Source of the DNA: Gaiellaceae bacterium
Lineage (GTDB): Bacteria; Actinomycetota; Thermoleophilia; Gaiellales; Gaiellaceae
Length of the DNA stretch: 64,000 nucleotides
Assembly (NCBI GenBank): GCA_026002995.1
Contig: BPGK01000001.1
Location: forward strand, 310,001 to 374,000
Direction: 5' to 3'
The notes below the pieces were generated by a model, which was not told where the DNA came from, searched no databases, and worked only from the letters and a program-made list of their open reading frames with translations. Position numbers and translations under genes: made by a program. Shown one piece after another: positions 1 to 9,331 of this stretch; within the stretch, counting starts at the first letter, position 1; every line of letters begins with the position of its first letter.

Positions 1-1148
1 GGAACCGAGGCGAGGAGCAGGAGGTACGCGGGCCAAGCCGGCATCAGGAGTCGCCAGAAGGTGTTGGACTCGATGCTCGCGCGTGGCGAGAACCCTTTGA
101 CGACGAGAAACGCGGCGAGCCATCCGGCGAGCAGAGCCGCGATCGCGTGGCGGCGTATCCGAACGACAGCGAGCAGGCCCGCGATGGGTGCCCACTGAGC
201 GAGACGAGGGCTCCAGAAGAACTCGCGCAGCTCGTTCATCTGCGAGCGCCAGTGCTCGAAGCTCATGTCGAAGTAGCGCTCGAGGTTCAGGTCGAGGGCA
301 AGGGGCGACACGGAGGAGAGGGCGAGCCGGGTCTCCTCGAGCGCGAGCACGGGGAGAGCTCCCAGGCCGCGGATCTTCCAGAACGCGAGCACGACGACGC
401 TCGCGCCCACGATCGCGGTGAACACGGCGCCCTCGCGCCAGCGGCGCGCGAGCGCGTACGCGGCAAGGGCGCCCGCGAGGAAGAGGTAGTTCGGTGGCTT
501 CAGGCCGCCGGCCGCGCCGGCGAGCACTCCAGCGAGTGCTGCGTCGGTGACCCGCTCGCCCGGAAGCGATCGCACGACGAAGAGAGCGGCTGCCAGCACC
601 GCGACCATCGACGGGAAGTCCGCCATCGCCGTCAACCCCAATGCCTGGGGCAGGAACTGATCGATCCAGCGCTCCTGGTAGCGATCCACGAACAGCGGAA
701 TCGCGACGAACGGAGCGGCCACCCAGGCAGCTCCGGCCCAGTAGCCCAAGAGCCTCCCGCCGATATGGGTTGCTATCCCGTAGACGCAGAAGAGAGCGAT
801 CGGCGCGAGGACGAGCACCTGGAGCAGGACGAGCGGAGGGAGCGCCTGGACGTAGGTGGGGCCTGTGGCCCAGGTGATCGGCGCGAGCGAGAAGGGCCAC
901 AGGTACGAGCTCACGGTCGGCGGGAGCTCGAGTCGTCCGACGAGCCACCCGGTGGTCGTGAGCCCGATCTGGTCGCCGCCCTGGAAGTAGACCCAACCGT
1001 TGTGGGTCGCCGCGATCGCGAGCGCGGCGGTCGTCCCGAGTTGGGCGAGGACGAGGGCGCCGAGAACGACGCGCGGCCGCTCGAGCAGGCGATCCGCGAG
1101 GTCGCTCGCAGTCCGTGCCACTGCCACCGTCGTGTCCGTGACCGACAT
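1..1148 (-). CDS. Polytopic membrane protein, GT-C-like (partial)
   Basis: About 382 residues are open on the minus strand before the window ends, so the C-terminus is missing. The protein is a string of hydrophobic segments (VVLGALVLAQLG near residue 29, PLVLLQVLVLAPIALF, LAGALAAYALA, FTAIVGASVVVLAF) separated by short loops. This layout matches polyprenol-phosphate-sugar dependent (GT-C) glycosyltransferases and related membrane proteins of polysaccharide loci. No acidic catalytic motif can be assigned with confidence. The ATG start follows the fcl stop by 4 bp, so it should share the gmd-like/fcl transcript and the role in surface glycan assembly. It could equally be a flippase or an O-acyl modifier; the family call is inference. 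Confidence 0.7.
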   Translation of the reverse strand, partial: MSVTDTTVAVARTASDLADRLLERPRVVLGALVLAQLGTTAALAIAATHNGWVYFQGGDQIGLTTTGWLVGRLELPPTVSSYLWPFSLAPITWATGPTYVQALPPLVLLQVLVLAPIALFCVYGIATHIGGRLLGYWAGAAWVAAPFVAIPLFVDRYQERWIDQFLPQALGLTAMADFPSMVAVLAAALFVVRSLPGERVTDAALAGVLAGAAGGLKPPNYLFLAGALAAYALARRWREGAVFTAIVGASVVVLAFWKIRGLGALPVLALEETRLALSSVSPLALDLNLERYFDMSFEHWRSQMNELREFFWSPRLAQWAPIAGLLAVVRIRRHAIAALLAGWLAAFLVVKGFSPRASIESNTFWRLLMPAWPAYLLLLASV

Positions 1149-1152
1149 CGCG

Positions 1153-2088
1153 CTAGCCGCGGACGCCTGCGGCCCGGTGGGCTCGGTACCAGGCGACCGT
1201 GCGGGCGAGTCCTTCCTCGAGGCCGACTCTGGCCCGGAAGCCGAAGCGCTCCGCTGCGCGACTCGTGTCGAGCCGCCTGCGCGGCTGCCCGTTCGGCTTC
1301 GTCGTGTCCCACGTAATCTCGCCGGAGTAGCCGGTGAGCTCGGCCACGAGAGCGGCGAGGTCGCGGATCGAGATCTCCTCGCCGGTTCCGAGGTTGACCG
1401 GGTCGGCTCCGTCGTAGCGCTCGGCAGCGAGGACGAGACCCTCGACGCAGTCGTCGACGTAGAGGAACTCGCGGGTCGGCGAGCCGTCTCCCCAGAGAAC
1501 GATCTCCGTCGCTCCCTGCTCTTCGGCCTCGACCATCTTCCGGATCAAGGCCGGGATGACGTGCGAGGTCTCGAGGTCGAAGTTGTCGCGCGGCCCGTAC
1601 AGGTTCACCGGCAGGAGGTAGATCGCGTTCAGCCCGTACTGCTCGCGGTAGGCCTGCGCGCCGACGAGGAGCGTCTTCTTCGCGATCCCGTACGGCGCGT
1701 TCGTCTCCTCCGGGTAGCCCGACCAGAGGTCGTCCTCTCGGAACGGGACCGGCGCGTGCTTGGGGTACGCGCAGATCGTCCCCGTGAGCACGAGCTTCGG
1801 GGTCGAGTGGAGGCGTGCCTGCTCGAGCACGTGCGCGCCCATGAGCAGGTTCGAGAACCAGTAGCGGCCGGGATTCGCGCGGTTGGCGCCGATCCCGCCG
1901 ACCTCGGCGGCGAGGTGGAACACGAGCTCCGCGTCGGCGTCGGCGAAGAGGCGTGCGGTGTCGGCCATCGATGTGAGGTCGTAGTCGGCGCTCCGCGCGA
2001 CGACGACGTCGTGCCCGTCCGCTGTCAGCCGCTCGACGAGGTGCGAGCCGAGGAAGCCGCCGCCGCCCGTGACGAGGACGCGGCTCAC
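1153..2088 (-). CDS. fcl: GDP-L-fucose synthase (GMER family)
   Basis: Extended short-chain dehydrogenase that epimerises and reduces GDP-4-keto-6-deoxymannose to GDP-L-fucose with NADPH. The 311 residues match the family length. Visible features are the glycine-rich nucleotide motif GGGGFLG near residue 7, the catalytic Thr/Cys region TGTICAYPK, the YGIAK dyad, and family-typical strings [10 protein letters not shown] and REFLYVDD, with a late TKPNGQPRR segment. The start is a GTG overlapping the TGA of the upstream dehydratase (GTGA), so the two are translationally coupled. The context, a sugar-nucleotide dehydratase immediately upstream and a glycosyltransferase cluster nearby, supports supply of fucose or a related 6-deoxyhexose to a surface glycan. 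Confidence 0.88.
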   Translation of the reverse strand: MSRVLVTGGGGFLGSHLVERLTADGHDVVVARSADYDLTSMADTARLFADADAELVFHLAAEVGGIGANRANPGRYWFSNLLMGAHVLEQARLHSTPKLVLTGTICAYPKHAPVPFREDDLWSGYPEETNAPYGIAKKTLLVGAQAYREQYGLNAIYLLPVNLYGPRDNFDLETSHVIPALIRKMVEAEEQGATEIVLWGDGSPTREFLYVDDCVEGLVLAAERYDGADPVNLGTGEEISIRDLAALVAELTGYSGEITWDTTKPNGQPRRRLDTSRAAERFGFRARVGLEEGLARTVAWYRAHRAAGVRG

Positions 2089-3227
2089 GTCGTCGTGAGC
2101 GGCGCTCCGGTTGGCAGCCAGTCCACGCGCCCGATCCAGCGCTCGCGGTTCTCCGCGTACCAGCGAATCGTCTCCAGGATCCCTTCTTCCCAGGAGACCT
2201 TGGGCTGCCAGCCCGTCTCCGCCGTGAGCTTCTCGTGACCGACGCGCAGCGCGAGGACCTCGCTCGCGCCGGGTCGGTAGCGAGCCGGCGTCGACACGAC
2301 CTCCCGGTCTCCGGGCCAGAATCCGTGCTCCTCGCCGACGCGGAGGATCAGGTCGACCCAATCCCGCATGGAGATGTTCTTCCCCTGGCCGTACACGTAG
2401 ACGTCGCCGGGGATGCCGTGGGCGGCGACGGTCAGGTGGCCGCGGACTCCATCGGTGCAGTAGCAGAAGTCCCGGAGCGGCTCGAGCTGTCCGAGCTCGA
2501 TGAGCTCGCGGGAGAGCGCCTGGGTGATGATCGTCCCCGTGACGTAGCGCGGGTTCTGGCGCGGCCCGTAGTTGTTGAACATCCGGGTGACGACTCCCGG
2601 CACGCCGAACGCGTCGAAGTAGTTCATCGTCAGGAAGTCGGCGGCGACCTTCGAGGTCGCGTAGATCGACTTCGGGTTGATCGGAGAGCGCTCGTGGAGG
2701 ATGAGACCGCCCTCGTCGTCGAAGTCGTGGTGGTGCGAGACGGCGTCGCGGACGTTCCCGTACTCCTCGGACGTCCCGGCGGTATCGAACTTCTCGATCT
2801 CGAGCTCCCAGTCGACGATCGCCTGGAGGAGGTTGAGCGTGCCGAGCACGTTCGCGGCAACGGTCTCGTAGGGCCGGTGCCAGGACTCGCCCACGTGTGC
2901 CTGCGCGCCCAGGTGGAAGACGTACGGACGGTCCGGGGCGGAGCGCAGCTCGCGCACGAGGTAGTCGACGGATGTGCGGTCGGTCAGGTCGGCGAAGTGG
3001 ACTTTGAGGCGATCCCGGAGGTGCGCGATGTTGTTCAAGGCGCCGCTCGAGTTCGCGCGCACGAAGGCGTGGACGTGGGCACCGAGCTCGACGAGCGCGT
3101 CGGTCAGGTGGGAGCCCATGAAGCCGTCGGCGCCGGTGACGAGCACGGTGCGGCCGGCGTAGACGTCGCCGAACTCTGCTCGCAGCTCGGCGAGCGCGGA
3201 TCCTGTCCAGAGGGTGTCGTTCGGCAT
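2085..3227 (-). CDS. NAD-dependent sugar-nucleotide dehydratase/epimerase
   Basis: Extended SDR enzyme of 380 residues. The NAD-binding motif [11 protein letters not shown] lies near residue 31, the catalytic region [10 protein letters not shown] near 150, and the active-site YATSK near 190. The [12 protein letters not shown] segment is typical of the dTDP-glucose 4,6-dehydratase/UDP-glucose epimerase branch. It is coupled to a GDP-fucose synthase (overlapping GTGA), so its probable job is to make the 4-keto-6-deoxy intermediate, as GDP-mannose 4,6-dehydratase does. It lacks the usual Gmd signature strings, so the substrate is inferred from context only. It heads the minus-strand operon and starts 21 bp from the divergent flippase gene. 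Confidence 0.75.
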   Translation of the reverse strand: MPNDTLWTGSALAELRAEFGDVYAGRTVLVTGADGFMGSHLTDALVELGAHVHAFVRANSSGALNNIAHLRDRLKVHFADLTDRTSVDYLVRELRSAPDRPYVFHLGAQAHVGESWHRPYETVAANVLGTLNLLQAIVDWELEIEKFDTAGTSEEYGNVRDAVSHHHDFDDEGGLILHERSPINPKSIYATSKVAADFLTMNYFDAFGVPGVVTRMFNNYGPRQNPRYVTGTIITQALSRELIELGQLEPLRDFCYCTDGVRGHLTVAAHGIPGDVYVYGQGKNISMRDWVDLILRVGEEHGFWPGDREVVSTPARYRPGASEVLALRVGHEKLTAETGWQPKVSWEEGILETIRWYAENRERWIGRVDWLPTGAPLTTT

Positions 3228-3248
3228 TCGGCGTACGCTTCCGCGTCG

Positions 3249-4742
3249 GTGAGCAAGCGTAGCGCCTCACCCGGACTCGGCTCGCTTCGCGCGGGCGGCG
3301 TTACGGCGCTCTCTCTCGCCATCGTGACTGCGGTGTCCGCGATCATCGGCGTCGTCATCGCCCGCGAGTTCGGACGGAGCGCCGAGACCGACGGCCTCCT
3401 CTCAGCCTACGGTGTCTTCCTCGTCATCGTCATCGCGGCGCAGTCGATTCGGGTAGCCGTGCTTCCCCAACTGGCCGCCGCGGAGGGCGACGGGCGACTC
3501 GCCGGCGAGGTGGCAGGGGCGACGGTCGCTCTCCTCGTCGTGGCTACGCCCCTCGTCCTCGTCGCCGAGCTCGCCGCCGGGCCTCTCGCGGGTGTTCTGA
3601 CCGGCGCGGACGCCGGCCTCGCGCGCGAGACAGCCGAGCACGCGCTGCGCTGGATGGTGCCGGCGGCCTGCGCCTACCTCTTCGCCGCTCTCGCGGCGAG
3701 TGCCCTCGCGGCCCTCGACGACTACGGGACGGCTGCGCTCGGCTTCGCCGCGGGCAGCATCTCGGGGCTCACCGTGATCCTCCTGCGCGCCGAGCAGGAC
3801 GGCATCCTCGCCGTCGCGTGGGGGATCGCCCTCAACGGCACGATTGCACTCGCCGTGCCTACCGTGGCCCTTGCGGTCAAGGCAGCGCTCGCGCGGATGC
3901 CCGTCCGTGCGGTGCGGCCGACGGGTCCGCCGCTGACCGCCCGCCTCGGCGCGTTCGCGGTCGCCGCGTCGCTCCCGCTCGCTCTCCAGCTCCTGTACGT
4001 CGTCTGCCTCCCCTTTGCAGGGCGGCTCGGGGAGGGCGCCGCGACGAGTTTCGTCTACGCCTACCTCGCGGCGGCGTCGCTAGTCGCTGTCGCTGCCTCC
4101 TCGCTCGGTCTCGTCACCTCCGTCCCGCTCGCGCGCATCGGACTCGATGCAGCGGGTGTAGCGCGCCACGTCCTCGCTTCCTCGTGGCTTGCGCTCGCGT
4201 TCATCGGAGGCGCCTGTGGCGTCGTCGCCGTCGCCGGAGCCGAGATCGTCGAGGGGGTTCTCGGCGCCGCGTACGGGGAGGACGTCGGCTTCGAGCTCGG
4301 GCGGGTCATCGTCCTCCTTGCCCCCTGGATGGCCGTGTCGGTAGGAGTCACCGTTGCCTTTCCGCTCGCGTTCGTCGTCGGGAGGACGCGGCAGCTGCCC
4401 CTGATCGCGATCACCGCTCTCGCGGTGCAGGTACCCCTCGCCTGGGCCGGCTCGGAGGCGCTCGGCTTGGACGGCCTGGCGCTGGCGCTCGGGGTCTCGA
4501 CAGGTGCCGTCCTCGCGACGCTGCTCGTCTCCCTCGATGCACTCGGGGCTGTCGCGCGAGATCTCGCCGTCGCCTCCTTCGTCGTCGTTGCGCTCGTGGT
4601 TGGTTCGTACGTCGTGCCGTCTCTCGTGCTCGGCCCCTGGCTCGCTGCGATCGTGGGGCTGATCGTGTACGCGGGCGCGTTCTTCGTCCTCAGGCCGGAG
4701 GGGCTGAGACGGTCGTGGGCATACCTGCGCGCGCTCGCGTAG
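3249..4742 (+). CDS. MurJ/MVF-like lipid flippase
   Basis: Membrane protein of 497 residues with about 13-14 hydrophobic segments and few charged loops. The N-terminus ([12 protein letters not shown], then [13 protein letters not shown]) matches the first two helices of MurJ/MviN and MOP-superfamily flippases, which turn undecaprenyl-linked sugars across the membrane. In this cluster it may flip a lipid-linked oligosaccharide rather than lipid II. A GTG at 3249 is chosen as start because it begins just before the first helix; the frame stays open upstream only through sequence antisense to the dehydratase gene. A possible -10 (TACGCT, 3234-3239) lies 9 nt upstream. Confidence 0.78.
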   Translation: MSKRSASPGLGSLRAGGVTALSLAIVTAVSAIIGVVIAREFGRSAETDGLLSAYGVFLVIVIAAQSIRVAVLPQLAAAEGDGRLAGEVAGATVALLVVATPLVLVAELAAGPLAGVLTGADAGLARETAEHALRWMVPAACAYLFAALAASALAALDDYGTAALGFAAGSISGLTVILLRAEQDGILAVAWGIALNGTIALAVPTVALAVKAALARMPVRAVRPTGPPLTARLGAFAVAASLPLALQLLYVVCLPFAGRLGEGAATSFVYAYLAAASLVAVAASSLGLVTSVPLARIGLDAAGVARHVLASSWLALAFIGGACGVVAVAGAEIVEGVLGAAYGEDVGFELGRVIVLLAPWMAVSVGVTVAFPLAFVVGRTRQLPLIAITALAVQVPLAWAGSEALGLDGLALALGVSTGAVLATLLVSLDALGAVARDLAVASFVVVALVVGSYVVPSLVLGPWLAAIVGLIVYAGAFFVLRPEGLRRSWAYLRALA

Positions 4743-4754
4743 CTCCGGATGTCG

Positions 4755-5453
4755 TCAGCTCGGTGGCCGGAGCTTGCGGACAACCCAGATCCCGGCCCGG
4801 GTCGAGAAGACCCGGGTTCGGACGGACGCGACGGCGCGACGCCCCGGCGGAAGGTACGTGAAGCTCATGCGGCCGCGCGCTGCCCTGGCGTCCGCATCGT
4901 CCGGCGGCTCCTCATCCGAGAGCTTGCGGATGCAAGCCGTTCTGAAGCTCGCAGGCTTCTCGACCACCCACGCGGCGCTCGTGCGCGCGAAATCGACGAT
5001 GGCGGCCACGGCCGGCAGGTACGCGTCGTCGAGGAGCATGCGCCCGCCCGTTCGGAGGTGGGGAGCGAGATGCCACCAATCGAGCACGGGGTAGGGAAAT
5101 CCGTGCGCTCCGTCGAGGAGCACCACGTCGAGTGGAGGGAGCTCGAGCGAGGGCAGCACGTCCTGAGAGCGGCCGATGTGGAAGGTCACGCGCGCGTCGT
5201 CGACTCCGAGCTCGGCGCACATACGGCGGATCCGCTCCGCCTCCTCCGAGCTCGGGGTCACGGCGATGTGGTCGGCGCCGGCCGCGGCGAAGATGATCGT
5301 GCTCGCCCCGGCGCCGGTCTCGAGCGTCGCCATGCCAGGCTGGACTGTGCGCTCGAGCCATGCCAGGGCTTTCCAGGCGAGGCCCCAGAACTCGCCGGCG
5401 CCGTGGAGGCTCGGCGGCTTCCGTTTGAGGGACTCGGTCACGGGGGCATCCAT
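4755..5453 (-). CDS. Class I SAM-dependent methyltransferase-like protein
   Basis: Rossmann-fold protein of 232 residues. Motif I reads LETGAGASTIIFA near residue 44, the post-I acidic region and the DVVLLDGAHGFP segment near residue 120 resemble Methyltransf_24-type enzymes, and MLLDDAY follows. Such proteins methylate sugars or small molecules; the substrate is unknown. The ATG at 5453 was chosen because the motif I spacing is then normal. A longer in-frame extension would run through sequence antisense to nothing conserved. It lies 82 bp downstream of a GT4 gene on the same strand, so it is likely part of that two-gene transcript of the polysaccharide locus. Confidence 0.75.
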   Translation of the reverse strand: MDAPVTESLKRKPPSLHGAGEFWGLAWKALAWLERTVQPGMATLETGAGASTIIFAAAGADHIAVTPSSEEAERIRRMCAELGVDDARVTFHIGRSQDVLPSLELPPLDVVLLDGAHGFPYPVLDWWHLAPHLRTGGRMLLDDAYLPAVAAIVDFARTSAAWVVEKPASFRTACIRKLSDEEPPDDADARAARGRMSFTYLPPGRRAVASVRTRVFSTRAGIWVVRKLRPPS

Positions 5454-5535
5454 CTGCGTATCATGGCTTGGCCTGGAGCGGCGGGCTCCGGAGCTCCGGA
5501 TTCGAGGGCACCGAGCTCGGGGCGTCGCGATCCCG

Positions 5536-6585
5536 TCAGGCGACGAGCTCGGAGTAGACGGCGCAGTGAGCGCGGGCCGTTGCCTCCCAGGTGAACGCGG
5601 TTGCACGAGCACGGCCGCGTTCCGACCACTGCTCGGGCTCGGCGAGCACGTCCTCGACTGCGGCGACGATCTCCTCGACGGACTCCGGATCGAAGAGGCG
5701 CGCCGCGTCCCCGACGACCTCTGGCAGTGAGGCGGCGTTCGAGCAGGCGACGGGACAGCCGCATGCCATCGCCTCGAGCGGTGGCAAGCCAAAGCCTTCG
5801 TAGAGGCTCGGGAACACGAGCGCCGCCGCGGTGCGGTAGAGACGCGCGAGCTCGCTGCGGGAGACGTGCCCGACGGCGCGGGCGCCCTCGGGTACCGGCC
5901 CCTCGTACGAGGGGAGGACGAGCTCGAGGCCTCGGTGTCTGCGCCTGAGCTTCGAGAAGGCGCGAAACAAGAGCTCGTGGTTCTTGTGCGGCCACGGTCG
6001 CGCCGGATAGAGGAGGAAGTCGCCGCGCCTCTCGTCTCCAGGCCGGTAGAGCTCGTGGTCGACCCCGAGGTGGACTACGTGAACCCGCTCGGGGTCGAGG
6101 TCGATGAGCTCGATCGCACGCCCCCTGACGAACTCGCTGATCACGACGACAGCGTCGGCCATGCGAGCGGCTCTGTCGTACGCGAGCCTCCGAAAGGCCC
6201 GCTCGGCCCGCGAGAAGTTCCGCGGCAGGTCGAGGTGCTGGACGTCGTGCAGGGTGACGACGGTCGGCGCGTGGACTCTCGGGATGGGCACCGTGAGCGG
6301 GAAGTGGACGAGATCGAGATCGGCGTAGTGACGGCGTAGGCGGCCTGGCCACAGGGTCGCGTGCACCATCGAGACCGCTCGGCGGAGGGATCCCCGGCCG
6401 GCGCGGTACGCGTCCACGACCCGCGTCGGAAGGCCTTCCCCCGCGTCGGGGGCAAGCGTGGGTACGAGCGCGACGGCGTCGACCTCGCCGCGCCGAGCGA
6501 GCTCCCGAGCCAGGGCTCGGGCGTACGTCTCGCTGCCTCCGGAGACGGCGGGGACGAGCGTCAGGAGCGAGAGGCCGACGCGCAC
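5536..6585 (-). CDS. GT4 family glycosyltransferase
   Basis: GT-B fold glycosyltransferase of 349 residues. The N-terminal acceptor domain begins [12 protein letters not shown] with a [11 protein letters not shown] loop that would hold the nucleotide-sugar phosphates. The C-terminal donor domain has [17 protein letters not shown] and the retaining-enzyme E-x7-E motif in [17 protein letters not shown] near residue 270. It should transfer a hexose or deoxyhexose to a membrane-linked acceptor on the cytoplasmic side; donor and acceptor are not predictable. The GTG start is preceded by a -10-like TACGAT with a 6-nt gap, so the mRNA is probably leaderless. It is divergent from the gene at 6635. 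Confidence 0.88.
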   Translation of the reverse strand: MRVGLSLLTLVPAVSGGSETYARALARELARRGEVDAVALVPTLAPDAGEGLPTRVVDAYRAGRGSLRRAVSMVHATLWPGRLRRHYADLDLVHFPLTVPIPRVHAPTVVTLHDVQHLDLPRNFSRAERAFRRLAYDRAARMADAVVVISEFVRGRAIELIDLDPERVHVVHLGVDHELYRPGDERRGDFLLYPARPWPHKNHELLFRAFSKLRRRHRGLELVLPSYEGPVPEGARAVGHVSRSELARLYRTAAALVFPSLYEGFGLPPLEAMACGCPVACSNAASLPEVVGDAARLFDPESVEEIVAAVEDVLAEPEQWSERGRARATAFTWEATARAHCAVYSELVA

Positions 6586-6591
6586 GCGCCG

Positions 6592-6597
6592 ATCGTA
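6592..6597 (-). promoter_or_regulatory. -10 box, leaderless promoter of GT4 gene
   Basis: TACGAT on the minus strand ends 6 nt before the GTG at 6585. That places the transcription start at or next to the start codon, and no ribosome binding site is visible. No clear -35 is seen. Confidence 0.55.
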
Positions 6598-6622
6598 CTC
6601 GGGGCCGGTCCATCCGCCCGGC

Positions 6623-6628
6623 TAAGAT
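6623..6628 (+). promoter_or_regulatory. -10 box, leaderless promoter of the 6635 operon
   Basis: TAAGAT ends 6 nt before the ATG at 6635, so the long glycosyltransferase operon probably begins with a leaderless mRNA. It is 26 bp from the opposing -10 box of the divergent GT4 gene. Confidence 0.55.
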
Positions 6629-6634
6629 GCCTCG

Positions 6635-7051
6635 ATGCCGTCCGACGAGGCCGAAACCGCCGACGGTGCAGGGGTTTCCGTCGATGTCGAGGAGCTCTTC
6701 CGGAGGCTGAAGGAGGAGGTCCGCCGCTCCGGGTCGGATCCGGGAGCAGCCGCCGGCACGGAGGACGATCGGCGTCTCGCGCGCGCGGAGGCCGAGCGTC
6801 TCTGGGCCGTGTCGGCCGATCGTGCGCTCCGGCTGCGCCCGGGGTGGCGCGGCGGCCTCGGAACGCCGGTGAAGGCCGTGCTCCGCAAGCTCATGCGCTG
6901 GTACGTCGAGCCTCTCGCCTACGACCAGCGCTCGTTCAATGCCGCCGCGCTCCGTCTGATCGACGACCTCCAAGAGCAGATCGACCGGCTGCGCGCGGAG
7001 GTCGACGAGCTCCGAGGTGAGGGCGCTCGCTCCGGCTCCCAGTCGCCGTGA
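6635..7051 (+). CDS. Conserved small protein of polysaccharide locus
   Basis: I do not recognise a named family for this 138-residue protein. The first 60 residues are acidic and polar (VDVEELFRRLKEEVRR). The second half has a basic segment with LMRWYVEPLAYDQRSFN near residue 85, then a heptad-like helix (LIDDLQEQIDRLRAEVDELR) that should form a coiled coil. A similar RWYVEP..QxxFN segment is, from memory, seen as a linker in front of methyltransferases and glycosyltransferases of O-antigen loci. Here it stands alone, as the first gene of the operon, and its TGA overlaps the GTG of the next gene. It may be a scaffold or membrane-associating partner (inference). Confidence 0.65.
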   Translation: MPSDEAETADGAGVSVDVEELFRRLKEEVRRSGSDPGAAAGTEDDRRLARAEAERLWAVSADRALRLRPGWRGGLGTPVKAVLRKLMRWYVEPLAYDQRSFNAAALRLIDDLQEQIDRLRAEVDELRGEGARSGSQSP

Positions 7052-8073
7052 GGATCGCCGTGTGCAGGCCGCAGGTGCCCTTCGTCCGGGGCGGCGCCGA
7101 GCTCTTCACCGACACGCTCGTCGAGGAGCTGCGGACGCGGGGGCACGAGGCCGAGCTCGTGACCGTTCCCTTCAAGTGGTACCCGGGAGCCCGAGTCCTC
7201 ACGCAGGCCTTCCTCTGGCGCCTCCTCGACCTCGAGGAGGCGGACGGACGGCGCATCGACCTCGTGGTCGCGACGAAGTTCCCCTCGTACCTCGTCCGGC
7301 ATCCCGAGAAGCGGGTGTGGCTCGTCCACCAGTTCCGCCAGGCGTACGAGCTCGATCGCACCGAGCTCGGCCAGTTCGGGGAGTCGGCCGAGGAGCGCGC
7401 GCTCCGGCGCCGCGTGCAGGCGCTCGACCGGGTCGCGCTCGGAGAGGCGACGAGGCTCTTCGCCACCTCGCGGAACGTCGCCGATCGCCTCGAGCGCTCG
7501 ACGGGCCTCGTAGCGGAGGTGCTCCCGCACCCGCCCCAGGCGCTCGACTACCGGTGCGAGGCCTCCGAGGGCTTCGTCCTCTCCGTCGGCAGGCTCGACC
7601 GGGCAAAGAGGGTCGACCTCCTGCTCGAGGCTGCCGCGCTCGACGCCTCGCTCGAGGTCGTTGTCGCCGGGGACGGCCCCGATCGTCGACGGCTCGAGAC
7701 CCTCGCGCGCGATCGCGGGCTCGACGGTCGGGCGCGCTTCCTCGGGAGGGTCGCCGAGGACGAGCTCGCCGACCTGTACGCGCGCTGCCTCGCCGTCTAC
7801 TACGCCCCCGTCGACGAGGACTTCGGGATGGTGCCGTACGAGGCTTTCCTGGCGCAGAAGCCGGTGCTGACGACGACCGACGCCGGTGGCCCGCTCGAGG
7901 TCGTGACCGATGGGGTCACCGGTCGCGTCGTGGCGCCGGAGCCGCTGGCGCTGAGCGAGGCGGCGAGGTGGCTGCGCGCGCACCCGCAGGAGGCGGCAGC
8001 GCTCGGCCGGGCGGGGCGAGCGCTCGCGGTGACGGTTACCTGGGAGCGGGCGATCGAGAGGCTCCTCTCGTGA
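7048..8073 (+). CDS. GT4 family glycosyltransferase
   Basis: GT-B enzyme of 341 residues, starting at a GTG that overlaps the previous stop. The N-terminus shows VRGGAELFTDTLVEELR, the donor half shows LSVGRLDRAKRVDLLLEAA near residue 180, and the E-x7-E motif lies in DEDFGMVPYEAF near 254. It transfers a sugar from an activated donor to a growing glycan in the cytoplasm. It belongs to the tightly packed plus-strand operon running from 6635 to 16307. The next gene starts 22 bp downstream. Confidence 0.87.
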   Translation: MRIAVCRPQVPFVRGGAELFTDTLVEELRTRGHEAELVTVPFKWYPGARVLTQAFLWRLLDLEEADGRRIDLVVATKFPSYLVRHPEKRVWLVHQFRQAYELDRTELGQFGESAEERALRRRVQALDRVALGEATRLFATSRNVADRLERSTGLVAEVLPHPPQALDYRCEASEGFVLSVGRLDRAKRVDLLLEAAALDASLEVVVAGDGPDRRRLETLARDRGLDGRARFLGRVAEDELADLYARCLAVYYAPVDEDFGMVPYEAFLAQKPVLTTTDAGGPLEVVTDGVTGRVVAPEPLALSEAARWLRAHPQEAAALGRAGRALAVTVTWERAIERLLS

Positions 8074-8095
8074 GAGCGCAGGCGATGATGCGGTC

Positions 8096-9331
8096 GTGAA
8101 GGTCGCGTACTTCTCCCCGCTTCCCCCGGAGCAGACCGGGATTGCCGACTACAGCGCGCTCCTCGTCCCCGCGCTCCGCGAGCGAGTCGAGCTCGCGGTC
8201 GTCCGGCGGGGGCGGAAGCGGCCGCCGCGTGGGACCGACGTCTGCCTCTACCACGTCGGGAACAACCCGGACGCGCACGCGTGGATCGTCGATGCGCTCA
8301 GGCGCCGACCGGGCGTCGTCGTCCTGCACGACTTCGTCCTCCACCACCTCGCCGCGGGGATGACGGTGGGACGGAGGGACGGGCACGGCTACCTCGATCT
8401 GATGGAGCGCGAGCACGGCGTCGTCGGCCGCCTGCTCGCGCACGGCGTCCTCGACAAGCGCATCCCCCCGCTCTGGGAGTCGCGACCCGAGGAGTTCCCG
8501 CTCGCCGGCCTCGTCCTCGAGCACGCGACCGGGGTCATCGTCCACTCACGGACCGTGCGCGACCTCGTGCGCGGTGCGGGCTACGACCGCCGCGTGTGGG
8601 TCGTCCCGCACCCCGCCTGGGCGCCGCCTCCGGTGGAGCCGGAGCGCGTCTCGGCGGGCCCGCTCTTCGGCTGCTTCGGGGTGCTCAACCAGAGCAAGCG
8701 CATCCCGGAGCTCCTGAGCGCCTTCGCCGAGATGCGCGCCCGCCACCCGGAGGCGACGCTGCTTCTCGTCGGCCCGACCGCGCCGGGGTTCGACCTCGAC
8801 CGCAGGCTCCAGCGCCTCGGGCTCCGCGAGGACGGAGTCGTGCGCGAGGGCCGCGTCAGCGAGGGCCGACTGTGGGCGCTCATGGCCGGGGTGGACGTCT
8901 GCGTCAACCTCCGCCACCCGACGATGGGGGAGACGTCGGGGGTGGTGATTCGGGCGCTCGGGCTCGGAAAGCCGCTCGTCGTGAGCGATATCGGCTGGTT
9001 CTCCGAGCTCCCGCCGGAGGCGGCGCTGAAGGTGCCGGTGGACGACGCCGAGGTGGAGACGCTCGCCGCAGCGCTCGAGCTCCTCGTCACCCGCGAGGAT
9101 GTCCGAGAAGCGATGGGCCGTGCCGGCGCCGCGCTCGCGCGACGCGAGCACGATCTCGGTCGCGTCGCCGACCTGTACGCGGCCGCGCTCGAGGAGGCGG
9201 CGGGAGGCGATGCCGTCGCTGACGCCGTGCTCCGGGAGGTGAGCGGCGCGGCAGCCGAGGTCGGGATCGAGCCCGGATCGGCCGAGGCGCGCGAGCTCGC
9301 ACGCCGCCTGGCCGAGGTCGAGCTTGGGTAG
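8096..9331 (+). CDS. GT4-like glycosyltransferase (atypical E-x7-E)
   Basis: GT-B protein of 411 residues. The N-terminus (FSPLPPEQTGIADYS) and the donor half (FGCFGVLNQSKRIPELLSAF, then GETSGVVIRALGLGKP near residue 280) match a GT4 subgroup. The first Glu of the E-x7-E pair is present but the second position is Ala, a variation I have seen in this subgroup, so activity is still likely. It follows the previous GT4 by 22 bp and overlaps the next gene by 8 bp. The GTG start at 8096 has a weak -10-like GATGAT 6 nt upstream, which could be an internal promoter. Confidence 0.82.
   Translation: MKVAYFSPLPPEQTGIADYSALLVPALRERVELAVVRRGRKRPPRGTDVCLYHVGNNPDAHAWIVDALRRRPGVVVLHDFVLHHLAAGMTVGRRDGHGYLDLMEREHGVVGRLLAHGVLDKRIPPLWESRPEEFPLAGLVLEHATGVIVHSRTVRDLVRGAGYDRRVWVVPHPAWAPPPVEPERVSAGPLFGCFGVLNQSKRIPELLSAFAEMRARHPEATLLLVGPTAPGFDLDRRLQRLGLREDGVVREGRVSEGRLWALMAGVDVCVNLRHPTMGETSGVVIRALGLGKPLVVSDIGWFSELPPEAALKVPVDDAEVETLAAALELLVTREDVREAMGRAGAALARREHDLGRVADLYAAALEEAAGGDAVADAVLREVSGAAAEVGIEPGSAEARELARRLAEVELG

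Noticed and set aside
147-2238. Long plus-strand open frames rich in Arg, Glu and Asp
   Set aside because: They mirror the minus-strand membrane protein and the fcl gene. High-GC codon bias creates long antisense frames; these have no hydrophobic pattern or known motif.
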